From: Bradyrhizobium roseum
Lineage (GTDB): Bacteria; Pseudomonadota; Alphaproteobacteria; Rhizobiales; Xanthobacteraceae
Reading direction: 5' to 3'
Length of the DNA stretch: 64,000 nt
NCBI RefSeq assembly: GCF_030413175.1
Contig: NZ_CP129212.1
Coordinates: 2,108,001 to 2,172,000, forward strand
The notes beneath the pieces are model-generated. The model did not search any database. It was not told the DNA's origin and saw only the letters and a list, made by a program, of their open reading frames with translations. Positions 24,560 through 32,786 of this stretch are shown here, piece after piece (positions within the stretch are counted from its first letter, which is position 1; each line of letters opens with the position of its first letter). The position numbers and the translations under genes were made by a program.

Positions 24560-25441
24560 TCACATCGAAAGTTCTTCGATAGCCAGGCGATCCGAGGCGA
24601 ATTTCTGTTCCCTGAAGTCAATGACCGAGGCGCCAAGAAAGCAGGCTCCTCCGTGCTTCTTGCATGTGAACGGCACGATAAGACGCCGATAGCGAAGGTG
24701 GATCCGATCGTTCCGGTGTGGCCGTCTGATTGTGGCGTCCACCTCATCCAGGCGCGGTTGCCATGTCTCCGCGACACGGCGGTAAATTCCTTGCACCCAT
24801 AGGCCGTAATCGTAGTCCGGTGTTTCTTCGATCGGCAGGCCTCGCGCGTTCTTCTGCCAGGTCTCGCCGAAGATCTCGAAGCCGGAGCCGACATCGGTAA
24901 TGGTCAGGCGCTCGTTCACGGGCTCGACGAGTATGAAGCGGGCGCGCAGCGACTCGGGCAGCAAGCTGGCCAGCGTCGTTGAATCGTAGGCCTGCCTCGA
25001 ATCGATCCATCGCGCAAATAGCGACGAAAGCGCCTCGTCGGAGTTCGCATGCATGTCGAGCGGCTGCTCTATGCTTGTGAGCACCGGGAAAATCGGCTGA
25101 TAGTTCGTGGTAACCTGCTCGGCAATGTAGGCGATCGTCTGCGCCAGACTCGGAAACATTTTCTCGGCAAACTGGTCCGGGTGGGAAATCACCGTGCGTT
25201 CGATCCCCATGTCAGCGAGGAAATAAAGGGCGGCGGCGACGCTTGCCTGCGAAGCCGTTTCGGGCTGAAACCGGATGCGCGCAGCGTTGGGTGCGATTTT
25301 CGTTACAGCCACGAAGCCGAGATTTCCGATCAGATAGGTCAGGGAATCGAAGTCGGGAATTGAGCAGTGTAACAGGCTTCGCAGGACCGGGGATCGCGCG
25401 TCCCATGCGTGACCGCGGTCGTCCATAACGATAGTTTGCAT
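24560..25441 (-). CDS. Uncharacterised protein with possible PAS-like C-terminal region
   Basis: This protein of about 293 residues has no signal peptide or membrane helix. The N-terminal part (LLHCSIPDFDSLTYLIGNLGFVAV) is unrecognised. The C-terminal half (ERLTITDVGSGFEIFGETW, then GIYRRVAETWQPRLDEVDATIRRP and RIHLRYRRLIVPF) resembles the layout of PAS-like sensor modules seen in many alphaproteobacterial proteins of unknown function. The open frame could begin at TTG 25459, GTG 25453 or ATG 25441; I use the ATG, with a GAGGGG four bases before it. It is transcribed toward the previous unknown gene and away from the phosphonate operon. Confidence 0.7.
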   Translation of the reverse strand: MQTIVMDDRGHAWDARSPVLRSLLHCSIPDFDSLTYLIGNLGFVAVTKIAPNAARIRFQPETASQASVAAALYFLADMGIERTVISHPDQFAEKMFPSLAQTIAYIAEQVTTNYQPIFPVLTSIEQPLDMHANSDEALSSLFARWIDSRQAYDSTTLASLLPESLRARFILVEPVNERLTITDVGSGFEIFGETWQKNARGLPIEETPDYDYGLWVQGIYRRVAETWQPRLDEVDATIRRPHRNDRIHLRYRRLIVPFTCKKHGGACFLGASVIDFREQKFASDRLAIEELSM

Positions 25442-25849
25442 GCGACCCCTCACAGTCAACCCGGAGCAAAGTCGTCCATCAAGCGTTTATTGTTTGGCAG
25501 AGTAGCGTCATCTTAGCCACACTTGCTCGACGGCACATCAAAATTCCATCGACGACTGACTTCACGCTCTGGTGACGGCGTTTCCGCTGTCGCGTTAGGC
25601 CGCCGCAGCCGATGCATTCTTCGAATGCGAGAGATGGAAAACGAATCCCTCACTGGTTGTGCAAGAATTAATAAAAAAGTCGATGCGCGGCGGAAGGTCC
25701 GCATCTCAACGCCTCCTTGTTGAAATCAACCAAAGTTAGATATTTTCGTATGCCAACTAGAATTAGATATTGACGTCATGTAGCGATTTATGACAACTTT
25801 TGGTGGTTGCCAACGCTGTTGATGCGGACAGAAACTCGAGGAGTTGGGC
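25442..25849. promoter_or_regulatory. Upstream region of the phosphonate biosynthesis operon
   Basis: This 408-base gap lies between the divergent unknown gene and aepX. It contains short open frames without support. Its aepX-proximal part (about 25640-25800) is markedly AT-rich and carries two direct copies of TTAGATATT (25736-25744 and 25763-25771, 27 bases apart) just downstream of a TTGAAA hexamer (25720-25725). This is the natural place for the operon promoter and an operator; no confident -10 at standard spacing was found. GAGGAG at 25838-25843 is the aepX Shine-Dalgarno. Confidence 0.55.
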
Positions 25850-26800
25850 ATGCAATCGCCAGAACAATCAGTCGTCGTCAAAGAACGATCTCACCACGCC
25901 GCTTCGCGCGCAGTGGACAAGCTGCGTAATCAGATAGCCTGCAATCACGATCTCGCTTTCCTGATGGAAGCCCACGACGGTCTGTCGGGCGCCATCGCCG
26001 AGCGGGCCGGGTTCAAGGGGCTCTGGGCGTCCGGCCTTTCCATTTCTTGTTCGCTCGGCTACCGCGACGCCAATGAAGCCTCCTGGACCGAACTCGTCGA
26101 TGTCGTCGAGCGCATGGTGGACTCGACCGATCTTCCGGTGCTTGTCGACGGCGATAGCGGCTTCGGCAATTTCAACAATGCACGCCTTCTCGCGCGCAAG
26201 CTGCAGCAGCGGGGCGCTGCAGGTGTCGCACTGGAAGACAAGGGTTTTCCCAAGATGAATTCGTTCGTCGGCGATCGGCATCCGTTGGCCGATACCGACG
26301 AATTCTCCGGCCGGCTGCGTGCCGTAAAAGACACGGTCGGCGATGATCTGTTGCTCATCGCGCGGATCGAGGCGCTGATCGCCGGCCACGGAATGGACGA
26401 GGCGCTCGCGCGCGCCCATGCCTATGCCGATGCAGGAGCCGACGCCATCCTGATCCATTCGCGCAAGAGCGTGGCGGACGAAATTCTCGATTTCGCCGCC
26501 GCCTGGCAGAACCGGCTTCCTGTCGTGATCGTCCCCACCAAATACTATCGAACGCCCGTTTCCGCCTATCGCGAAGCCGGTATCTCGACAGTGATCTGGG
26601 CCAACCATTCGATGCGCGCGGCCATCGCCGGGATGAGTGACATTTGCGGCCGCATTCTTGCCGAGGAAAGCATCGCCGGCATCGAAGGTGACGTCGCTAC
26701 GCTCGACGAAGTGTTTGGGCTGTTGCGGTACGGTGAACTCGCTGCCGCGGAGGAGCGATACTTGCCGACGCACAATGGAAATGGTCACGCGAAGGCGTGA
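25850..26800 (+). CDS. aepX: Phosphoenolpyruvate phosphomutase
   Basis: PEP mutase rearranges phosphoenolpyruvate to phosphonopyruvate, forming the C-P bond that starts almost all phosphonate biosynthesis. The 316-residue protein belongs to the isocitrate-lyase superfamily and shows LWASGLSISCSLGYRD, the metal-site DGDSGFGNFNN (residues 100-110), and the diagnostic EDKGFPKMNS (129-138). Asn137 matches the asparagine of true mutases; phosphonopyruvate hydrolases carry threonine there. The ATG at 25850 sits six bases after GAGGAG; a TTG two codons earlier is less likely. It is the first gene of a five-gene operon. Equilibrium favours PEP, so the downstream decarboxylase is needed to pull the reaction, and that gene is present. 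Confidence 0.93.
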   Translation: MQSPEQSVVVKERSHHAASRAVDKLRNQIACNHDLAFLMEAHDGLSGAIAERAGFKGLWASGLSISCSLGYRDANEASWTELVDVVERMVDSTDLPVLVDGDSGFGNFNNARLLARKLQQRGAAGVALEDKGFPKMNSFVGDRHPLADTDEFSGRLRAVKDTVGDDLLLIARIEALIAGHGMDEALARAHAYADAGADAILIHSRKSVADEILDFAAAWQNRLPVVIVPTKYYRTPVSAYREAGISTVIWANHSMRAAIAGMSDICGRILAEESIAGIEGDVATLDEVFGLLRYGELAAAEERYLPTHNGNGHAKA

Positions 26801-26861
26801 TCGTCACGCCCTCCATACAAGAGCATCCCGATAGAAACGTTCCCAACCAGGAGATCATGCC

Positions 26862-27938
26862 ATGCTTCAATCGACACTCGCTGCGTCAATCCCAAATCAG
26901 CTGCCTGAACCCGACATCGCGCAGGTGATCCGATGGCGCGATAGTTCCTATGCGGCCGACCTTTATATCGCGGCGGTCTCGTGGCTTGATCTATTCACCT
27001 ATCTCGATGCGACCCCTACCACCGAAGCAGAGCTGCGCCTGCATTTTCAGATCAAGGAGCGGCCGACACGAACGATGATCAGGCTCTTCGAGTCCTGGGG
27101 GCTGCTCGCCAACGTCGATGGCAAGCTTCTCGTTACGGCGTCCGCGCGGCGGTACCTGAGCCGCAGCTCGAGCGAGAACGTTTCCTCCTACATTGCCACC
27201 ATGAAGTACAAATCGTCGGTCCGGGAGATCTACGACGTATTGCGCAAAGGGGCGCCTGACACGTGGCACGTCGAGCGTGGCGACACGACCAACTGGGACG
27301 CGCTCATGCAAACGGACGATTTCGCCGATCTGAATACGCAAGGCATGGAGGAGCGCGGGCGGATTTTTGCTCCCGATCTGGCGCGCCTGCTCGATTGCGC
27401 GCATGACACGGCCGTTCTGGATGTGGGGGGTGGATCCGGGGTCTATTCAGCGCACCTGATCAACCGGTATCCCAATCTGTCGGCGACGATATTCGAGCGT
27501 CCCCCGGTCGACCAACTTGCCATGCAATGCCTTGCCGAACGTAAGCTGACCGAGCCGAGAGCGCGGGTGATTGCCGGGGATATGTTTGTCGATCCGTTTC
27601 CGCAGACCGCTTCTCTTCACCTCTATTCGCATGTCCTTCACAATTGGGGACCGGAAAAGGTGCAGCTGTTGCTGGAAAAATCCTATCAAAGTTTGCTGCC
27701 CGGCGGCCGGGTGGCGGTTTACAGCTGCCACCCCGACGACCGCGGCGGGCGTTCTGCACCGGTCGCGGAGGCGGAATATTCGGTGCTGCTGACGACCGGC
27801 TATGAGGGCTGCTGCTACAGTTTCGAAGACATGCGCTCCCTGATGGAAGGCGCGGGCTTTGCACACGTCGACTATCGCAAGTCGATCTGCAACCGGAGCC
27901 TCATCACGGCGCGAAAGCTCGCCGGCAACCCCAACTGA
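26862..27938 (+). CDS. SAM-dependent O-methyltransferase-like protein of the phosphonate operon
   Basis: This 358-residue protein has the architecture of plant/antibiotic-type O-methyltransferases (acetylserotonin OMT or DmpM-like): an N-terminal winged-helix dimerisation region (about residues 30-110, with LRLHFQIKERPTRTMIRLFESWGLL) and a C-terminal Rossmann domain with the SAM motif VLDVGGGSGVYS (about 185-196) and an acidic strand end (IFERPP). The later HVLHNWGPEKVQLLLEKSYQSLLPGG block holds the catalytic-region histidine of the family. AGGAG lies upstream of the ATG. Lying between PEP mutase and phosphonopyruvate decarboxylase, it probably methylates a phosphonate or its carboxylate, but the substrate is unknown. 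Confidence 0.85.
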   Translation: MLQSTLAASIPNQLPEPDIAQVIRWRDSSYAADLYIAAVSWLDLFTYLDATPTTEAELRLHFQIKERPTRTMIRLFESWGLLANVDGKLLVTASARRYLSRSSSENVSSYIATMKYKSSVREIYDVLRKGAPDTWHVERGDTTNWDALMQTDDFADLNTQGMEERGRIFAPDLARLLDCAHDTAVLDVGGGSGVYSAHLINRYPNLSATIFERPPVDQLAMQCLAERKLTEPRARVIAGDMFVDPFPQTASLHLYSHVLHNWGPEKVQLLLEKSYQSLLPGGRVAVYSCHPDDRGGRSAPVAEAEYSVLLTTGYEGCCYSFEDMRSLMEGAGFAHVDYRKSICNRSLITARKLAGNPN

Positions 27939-27990
27939 ACGAGAACTACATACAGGCAGCATCGCTGGTCGAAAGCGTCCTGCCCGATCC

Positions 27991-28016
27991 TGCTGCCGTC
28001 GATGCCGACGGCAGCA
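27991..28016 (+). terminator. Perfect 10-bp hairpin between methyltransferase and decarboxylase genes
   Basis: TGCTGCCGTC and GACGGCAGCA form a perfect 10-bp GC-rich stem with a six-base loop, in a 135-base gap inside an otherwise tight operon. No T-run follows, so it is not a classical intrinsic terminator. It could be an RNA-stability element, an attenuator or a partial terminator that sets different levels for upstream and downstream genes. Confidence 0.55.
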
Positions 28017-28073
28017 AACGCTGCGCCTTGTCTGGCGCTGGAAGCACAATATTGCCTTCGGGGAGAAGCTGAA

Positions 28074-29240
28074 ATGACCATGTCGACATCGACACTCCTG
28101 AGTCTTCTGAAACAGCAGAAATATGGTTTTTTTTCCGGGGTGCCTTGCTCAAATTTCGCCGATCTTTTCCAGCAGGTATCCTTGGACAACGATATCGCAT
28201 CGGTCCCGGCGGCGAGCGAGGGCAGCGCGTTGTCATTCGCCGTCGGCGCGGCACTGGCGGGACGACGAAGCGTCGTGGCCCTGCAGAATTCCGGGCTGGG
28301 AAACATCATCAATCCGCTGACATCGCTGGTCCAGATCAACTGTATTCCGACGCTGCTTCTGATTTCCGTGCGGGGACATACCGACGAAGCCGAGGACGAG
28401 CCGCAGCATCGCATCATGGGTGCAAATACCCATGCATTGCTCGATCAATTGGCAATTCCGTGGAGCGAGTTCGACGGGACGCCGCAGGGGTTCATGGCGG
28501 CCCTCCTGAAGGCCGAAGAGGCATTCGGGCGATCGGTCTCGTTTGCGGTCCTGGTCCGGAAAGGTCAGCTGTCGGCGGGCCTCGGCGTCGTTGGCGACCG
28601 CGAACTGCAAGTGGACGGCTATCCACTCAGCGTCGGAAGTGCTCTGGAGATCGTTAGCGAAGCCCTGCGAACTAGCGATCTCGTTGTTTCAACGACCGGG
28701 TTCATTTCCCGCGAGCTATTTCGCGTGAGCGACCGTCCGGAGAATTTCTACATGCAGGGATCGTTGGGCCATTGCAGCGCGGTCGCTGCAGGCGTCGCGC
28801 TCGCGCATCCATCGCGCCGCGTGGTTGCGCTGGATGGCGACGGCGCCGTGCTGATGCATATGGGCGTGTTGTCCACAATCGGCTACGCTGCTCCCCGGAA
28901 TTTCCTGCATATCGTGCTCGATAACGAAGGTTACGTTTCAACCGGGAAGCAGGAATCCACCTCGGTGACCTCGTCGCTGGAAGCCGTTGCCGCAGCCTGT
29001 GGATACCGCGCGGTCAGCCGGTGCGTAACCAAAGCCGAATTGGATGACGCTGTTGCGCGAAGCTTGGCGAGCGAAGGGCCGCACTTCCTGTTGTGCAAGG
29101 TCAATCAATCCCATTCGCGTTCGCTTCCCCGGGTTACGTCCCAGCATACCCCAGAGGAGAACAAGCGCGCGTTCCAGATCGCAGTAAGCCGGCCCTCGGG
29201 CGGCGATCTGCAGGCGGTGCCGGCAGGAGCGGTCCGGTGA
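28074..29240 (+). CDS. aepY: Phosphonopyruvate decarboxylase
   Basis: AepY (Ppd) decarboxylates phosphonopyruvate to phosphonoacetaldehyde with thiamine diphosphate and Mg2+, making C-P bond formation irreversible. The 388-residue protein shows SGVPCS (residues 21-26), Glu49 in the ASEGSA helix, the hallmark QNSGLGN (71-77) followed by NPLTSL, the EDEPQHRIMG stretch, and the C-terminal cofactor motif LDGDGAVLMHMG with DNEGYVSTG. ATG 28074 has a GGGGAGA Shine-Dalgarno seven bases upstream; the open frame further upstream covers the hairpin and is not coding. A GTGA overlap couples it to the transporter gene. Confidence 0.93.
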   Translation: MTMSTSTLLSLLKQQKYGFFSGVPCSNFADLFQQVSLDNDIASVPAASEGSALSFAVGAALAGRRSVVALQNSGLGNIINPLTSLVQINCIPTLLLISVRGHTDEAEDEPQHRIMGANTHALLDQLAIPWSEFDGTPQGFMAALLKAEEAFGRSVSFAVLVRKGQLSAGLGVVGDRELQVDGYPLSVGSALEIVSEALRTSDLVVSTTGFISRELFRVSDRPENFYMQGSLGHCSAVAAGVALAHPSRRVVALDGDGAVLMHMGVLSTIGYAAPRNFLHIVLDNEGYVSTGKQESTSVTSSLEAVAAACGYRAVSRCVTKAELDDAVARSLASEGPHFLLCKVNQSHSRSLPRVTSQHTPEENKRAFQIAVSRPSGGDLQAVPAGAVR

Positions 29241-30139
29241 AGACGTCAGCGGTCAATGTGATCGGGCTTCTTTGCCTTTCGTTCGTCGTCGTCATCTGGG
29301 GCACAAATTGGCTTGTGATCAAGGATGCCCTGCATTCTTCGCCGCCGCTGTTGTTTACCGGCATCCGTTTGCTGGGCGGCGCCATCGCGATCGGAGCTGC
29401 GCGGCTGTGCCTTGGATACCGGCTCCGGCTCGGTTGTGACGGGAAGGGCAGGCTGGTTGCGGTGGGTCTACTGCAGATGGCTGGAGGCCTCGGCCTTAGC
29501 CTGGCGGGCTTGCAGTATCTCGACGTGGGCACCAGCGCCCTGATTTTCTATACGATGCCGCTGTGGCTCGTTGTGATTGAATGGGCGATCGACCGGCAGA
29601 AGCAATCGCTGCTCGATGTTATCGCGCTGACCTGTGGCATGCTTGGTCTCGGGCTGCTGGCCTCGGGTGCTGCGCCGGTGGCGACATCCCATGGGATCCT
29701 GGGCGTCGCATTGCTTTCGATGGCGGCGTTCAGCTGGGCGCTCGGAACATGGGTCCACAAACGCGCTCCCGGCGACGGCGACGTGTGGAGCCGGACCATC
29801 TTTCAGTTGGCGACCTCGGGCGTCGTCGTCATCGTTGCTTCGCTGCTGCTGGAACGTCGGCTTGAGTGGACGCAATTGCCAATTCTGGCCTGGCCTATTG
29901 CATTCAACTGCATCGTAGCGACTGGGTTGGCGTTCGTCGCCTGGTATCGCGCGCTCAGTTCCGTTTCCACGCAGATCGCATCCCAGAGCCTCGTGCTGAT
30001 CCCGGTCGTCGCACTGGTTGCGGCCGCCGTGTTGCAACAGCAGGCTCCAACGGCCCGCGTCTTGCTCGCCTGTGTCCTCATCATCGTCGGTGTCACCATC
30101 GCGATCTGGCATGCTGGCCAAAGGACCCGATCGCTGTGA
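29237..30139 (+). CDS. EamA/DMT-family transporter, putative exporter of the phosphonate product
   Basis: This 300-residue protein has about ten hydrophobic helices in two EamA repeats, as in drug/metabolite transporters (RhaT/YdcZ-type). The first helix includes VIWGTNWLVIKDAL, a family-typical start. The GTG start overlaps the aepY stop (GTGA), so it is coupled to phosphonate synthesis. Members of the family are often exporters of amino acids or metabolites; export of the operon product is inferred from location. No soluble binding protein accompanies it. Confidence 0.85.
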   Translation: MKTSAVNVIGLLCLSFVVVIWGTNWLVIKDALHSSPPLLFTGIRLLGGAIAIGAARLCLGYRLRLGCDGKGRLVAVGLLQMAGGLGLSLAGLQYLDVGTSALIFYTMPLWLVVIEWAIDRQKQSLLDVIALTCGMLGLGLLASGAAPVATSHGILGVALLSMAAFSWALGTWVHKRAPGDGDVWSRTIFQLATSGVVVIVASLLLERRLEWTQLPILAWPIAFNCIVATGLAFVAWYRALSSVSTQIASQSLVLIPVVALVAAAVLQQQAPTARVLLACVLIIVGVTIAIWHAGQRTRSL

Positions 30140-30195
30140 GTGTCTGCGCGCCCGGAAACCTGAGATCGGAACAGAACACTGCGTGGAGCCCGGCG

Positions 30196-31632
30196 ATGCT
30201 GGATTCGACCCCTCCATTTCATCCAATGAAGATCGCTGGAGCGGATGTCTTTGCGGATTCGAGGATCGACGTTCGCAATCCGTTTACTGGTGAGGTCATC
30301 GCCGCAGTGCCGCAGGCGCGTCCCGATCAAGTTCGGCGCGCCTTCGCGATCGCCCGGGGATTTCGTTCCAGGCTCACAAGGCGTGAACGGGCGCGGATCC
30401 TGTTCGCTACAGCCCAGGCAATCGAAGCAAACCGGGATCAGCTCGCGCATCTCATCACGTCGGAGAGCGGGCTATGCCTGAAAGACTCGCTGCATGAAAC
30501 GGCGCGGGCCAGGGATGTCTGGTCATTCGCATCGCAGGCCGTGCTCCAGGACGATGGTGCGATGTACGCGGGCGATATCGGGGGGAGCGCGCAGAGCAGG
30601 CGCATCTTCGCAACCAGGACGCCGCTCCTTGGCGTCATTTCGGCGATTACCCCCTTCAATCATCCCCTGAACCTCGTCAGCCACAAGCTCGCTCCGGCGA
30701 TTGCGACAAACAACAGGGTCGTGCTTAAGCCGGCCGAGGCGACCCCTTTGACCGCGCTTGCGCTTGCCGAACTGCTTTATGAGGCGGGACTGCCGCCGGA
30801 AATGTTGTCGGTGGTCACTGGTGAACCGCGTTCGCTCGGAGACGCGATGATCAATGACCCGGACATCGACCTGGTGACGTTTACGGGATCGGTGGGTGCC
30901 GGAAAGAAGATTGCCGAGCGGGTGGGATACAGAAGGCTGGTGCTCGAGCTTGGCGGGAATGATCCCCTGATCGTCATGGGCGACGCCGATCTCGACCGCG
31001 CAGCCCGATTGGCGGTGCAGGGCGCGACGAAAAATTCCGGACAACGCTGTACCGCCGTCAAGCGGGTTTTGGTCATCGAGGATGTCGCCGATCGCTTTGC
31101 CGAAGCGACTCTCTCTCTGATGAAGCGTCTCAAGACCGGAGATCCGATGGATCCCGACACGGATGTGGGGACGGTTATCAACGCGAGGGCGGCGTCGACC
31201 ATTGCCGGACGCGTCAAAGCCGCAATTGAAGGCGGCGCCCGCCTGCTGCTCGGCAATACGCCCAAAGGCGCGCTTTACCCGCCAACGATGCTCGACCATG
31301 TTGCGGCCGATTGCGAGCTGGTGCGTGAAGAGACCTTTGGTCCTGTCCTGCCGATCATTCGCTGCCCGGATGACGTCGAACAGATTATCTCCATGGCGAA
31401 TTCGACGGCCTTCGGTCTCTCGGCCGGATTGTGCACCAACAGACTCGACACCATCACCCGCTTTGTCGATGGCCTCGACGTCGGCTGCGTCAATGTGTGG
31501 GAGGTTCCGGGATATCGGACCGAGCTGACGCCGTTCGGCGGCATCAAGGATTCCGGCCTCGGCCACAAAGAGGGCGTGCTGGAGGCCATGAAGTGCTTCA
31601 CCAATATCAAAACCTATTCGCTGCCGTCGTGA
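30196..31632 (+). CDS. phnY: Phosphonoacetaldehyde dehydrogenase (aldehyde dehydrogenase superfamily)
   Basis: This 478-residue NAD(P)-dependent aldehyde dehydrogenase resembles the enzymes that oxidise phosphonoacetaldehyde to phosphonoacetate. The catalytic residues are visible: Glu251 in LELGGNDP and Cys285 in NSGQRCTAVK, with the cofactor-binding ITPFNHPLNL and FTGSVGAGK. Start choice: ATG 30196 has GGAG about seven bases upstream; ATG 30226 is an alternative, and the longer open frame from 29866 runs inside the transporter gene. Placed after aepX and aepY, and with a phosphonoacetate hydrolase downstream, the substrate assignment is well supported by context, less by residues alone. Confidence 0.88.
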   Translation: MLDSTPPFHPMKIAGADVFADSRIDVRNPFTGEVIAAVPQARPDQVRRAFAIARGFRSRLTRRERARILFATAQAIEANRDQLAHLITSESGLCLKDSLHETARARDVWSFASQAVLQDDGAMYAGDIGGSAQSRRIFATRTPLLGVISAITPFNHPLNLVSHKLAPAIATNNRVVLKPAEATPLTALALAELLYEAGLPPEMLSVVTGEPRSLGDAMINDPDIDLVTFTGSVGAGKKIAERVGYRRLVLELGGNDPLIVMGDADLDRAARLAVQGATKNSGQRCTAVKRVLVIEDVADRFAEATLSLMKRLKTGDPMDPDTDVGTVINARAASTIAGRVKAAIEGGARLLLGNTPKGALYPPTMLDHVAADCELVREETFGPVLPIIRCPDDVEQIISMANSTAFGLSAGLCTNRLDTITRFVDGLDVGCVNVWEVPGYRTELTPFGGIKDSGLGHKEGVLEAMKCFTNIKTYSLPS

Positions 31633-31640
31633 AGCAAACC

Positions 31641-32621
31641 TCAATCCAGCAGTTTGGATGCGGCCGCTTCATCGGTGACCAGCACTTGGGCAAATCCAGC
31701 CAACAGGCCGGCGCGAATAATCGGAACCTTGTGCTCGCCGCCGGCGGCGAGAATCCGATGTCTGATCTGAAGCACGTGGTCGATCGGCGGATGGATCGTC
31801 CGCTGCACCAGCGGATGGTGAAGCGGCTTGCCTGACGAATCGAGGTAGTGACCGCAAATATCCCCGACCGCGCCGGCTTTCAGCAGCGAGGTCCAGCTTT
31901 CGCGGGAAATGACGTCGTATTCGAGCGCCTTTGATTGTTCGGAGAGGTCGATCGCGCTCAACAAGGCGACGTCGAGGGAGGGCACCATGGCGAGCACCGA
32001 TCGAACCGGCTCGCTCGCGATCAGGATATCCCTCAGCTCGGCAGTCTCGGCGTACATCGGCGCGGTCAGATAATAGCATCGCGCGCCGAGCGCCCGGGCA
32101 ATCATGGTTGCATTGTCATACGGATTGATCGGCGCGCTTTCGGCCAGCCCTCCGGTCAACAGCACCACGCGGGTGCCGTCGCCAGATCGCTGCGGCAGGT
32201 TTTGAGCCGCGGCATTGATGGTGCCGCCCCAGGTGATTCCCAGTGAACCCGACGGCGGAAGGCACTCGGCGACGTATCGTGCGGCGGCGGCGCCGATGAA
32301 AGAACGCACCTCGGTGCTGCCCATCGGGACCGGGACCACGATCGCGTGACGCAGACTAAATTTGTGGATGAGCGCTTCTTCAAGCTCGGTGCGTTGGCCC
32401 GCCGGATCGGCAATCGTGATTTGAACGAAGCCGCTTTCCCGGGCGTCACCGAGGATCCGGTTGACGCGCTTGCGGGTCATCTTCAGCCGCTGCGCGATCG
32501 CATCCTGCGTTTGGCCCTCTCTGAAATAGTACCAGCAGATTTTGGCCACCAAGGCGGCGTCGGCCCGGCCATCGCCGGTTTCGCCTTCGTTTAGTGCCAT
32601 TTGCGGGCCTCGAATCAGCAC
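31641..32621 (-). CDS. SorC/DeoR-type sugar-binding-domain transcriptional regulator
   Basis: This 326-residue regulator has an N-terminal helix-turn-helix (ICWYYFREGQTQDAIAQRL then KMTRKRVNRIL, about residues 28-60) and a C-terminal SorC-type effector domain related to sugar isomerases, with ITWGGTINAAAQNLPQ and GEHKVPIIRAGLL. The GTG at 32621 has a perfect GGAGG seven bases upstream; ATG 32600 also has a GAGG and is an alternative. It converges with the phosphonate biosynthesis operon (8-base gap) and diverges from the uptake/hydrolysis operon, so it probably controls one or both. A phosphorylated or phosphonylated small molecule would suit the effector domain, but that is inference. Confidence 0.88.
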   Translation of the reverse strand: MLIRGPQMALNEGETGDGRADAALVAKICWYYFREGQTQDAIAQRLKMTRKRVNRILGDARESGFVQITIADPAGQRTELEEALIHKFSLRHAIVVPVPMGSTEVRSFIGAAAARYVAECLPPSGSLGITWGGTINAAAQNLPQRSGDGTRVVLLTGGLAESAPINPYDNATMIARALGARCYYLTAPMYAETAELRDILIASEPVRSVLAMVPSLDVALLSAIDLSEQSKALEYDVISRESWTSLLKAGAVGDICGHYLDSSGKPLHHPLVQRTIHPPIDHVLQIRHRILAAGGEHKVPIIRAGLLAGFAQVLVTDEAAASKLLD

Positions 32622-32786
32622 ACCCGATCCTCCGATCAGCTTCAGGAATGCGCTGTTTGCCCGTTTCCAGGTCCGAATGGCAAATCTTCATGCTTGTCCA
32701 CAAGCGTCCAAATGTACCTTCGATGTCACAAATGTGTTACGTGGTGCCTCTATCAGTCCGCCGAGCTTGGAAACAGGAGAAAACCC
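32622..32786. promoter_or_regulatory. Divergent control region of the SorC regulator and uptake operon
   Basis: This 165-base gap contains two direct copies of CAAATGT (32709-32715 and 32729-32735) spaced exactly 20 bases, about two helical turns; the second is part of the dyad CACA-AA-TGTG (32727-32736). Such phased repeats are typical operator arrangements for oligomeric regulators such as SorC proteins. AGGAGA at 32775-32780 is the Shine-Dalgarno of the binding-protein gene. No confident -35/-10 pair was assigned. Confidence 0.55.

Noticed and set aside
25513..25723. Short open frames on both strands upstream of aepX
   Set aside because: Composition is low in coding signal, there is no ribosome site, and the segment looks like an AT-rich promoter region.
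25850..26800. Phosphonopyruvate hydrolase or methylisocitrate lyase instead of PEP mutase
   Set aside because: The EDKGFPKMNS motif retains Asn137, which hydrolases replace with Thr, and lyases lack the motif; the next operon genes include a phosphonopyruvate decarboxylase.
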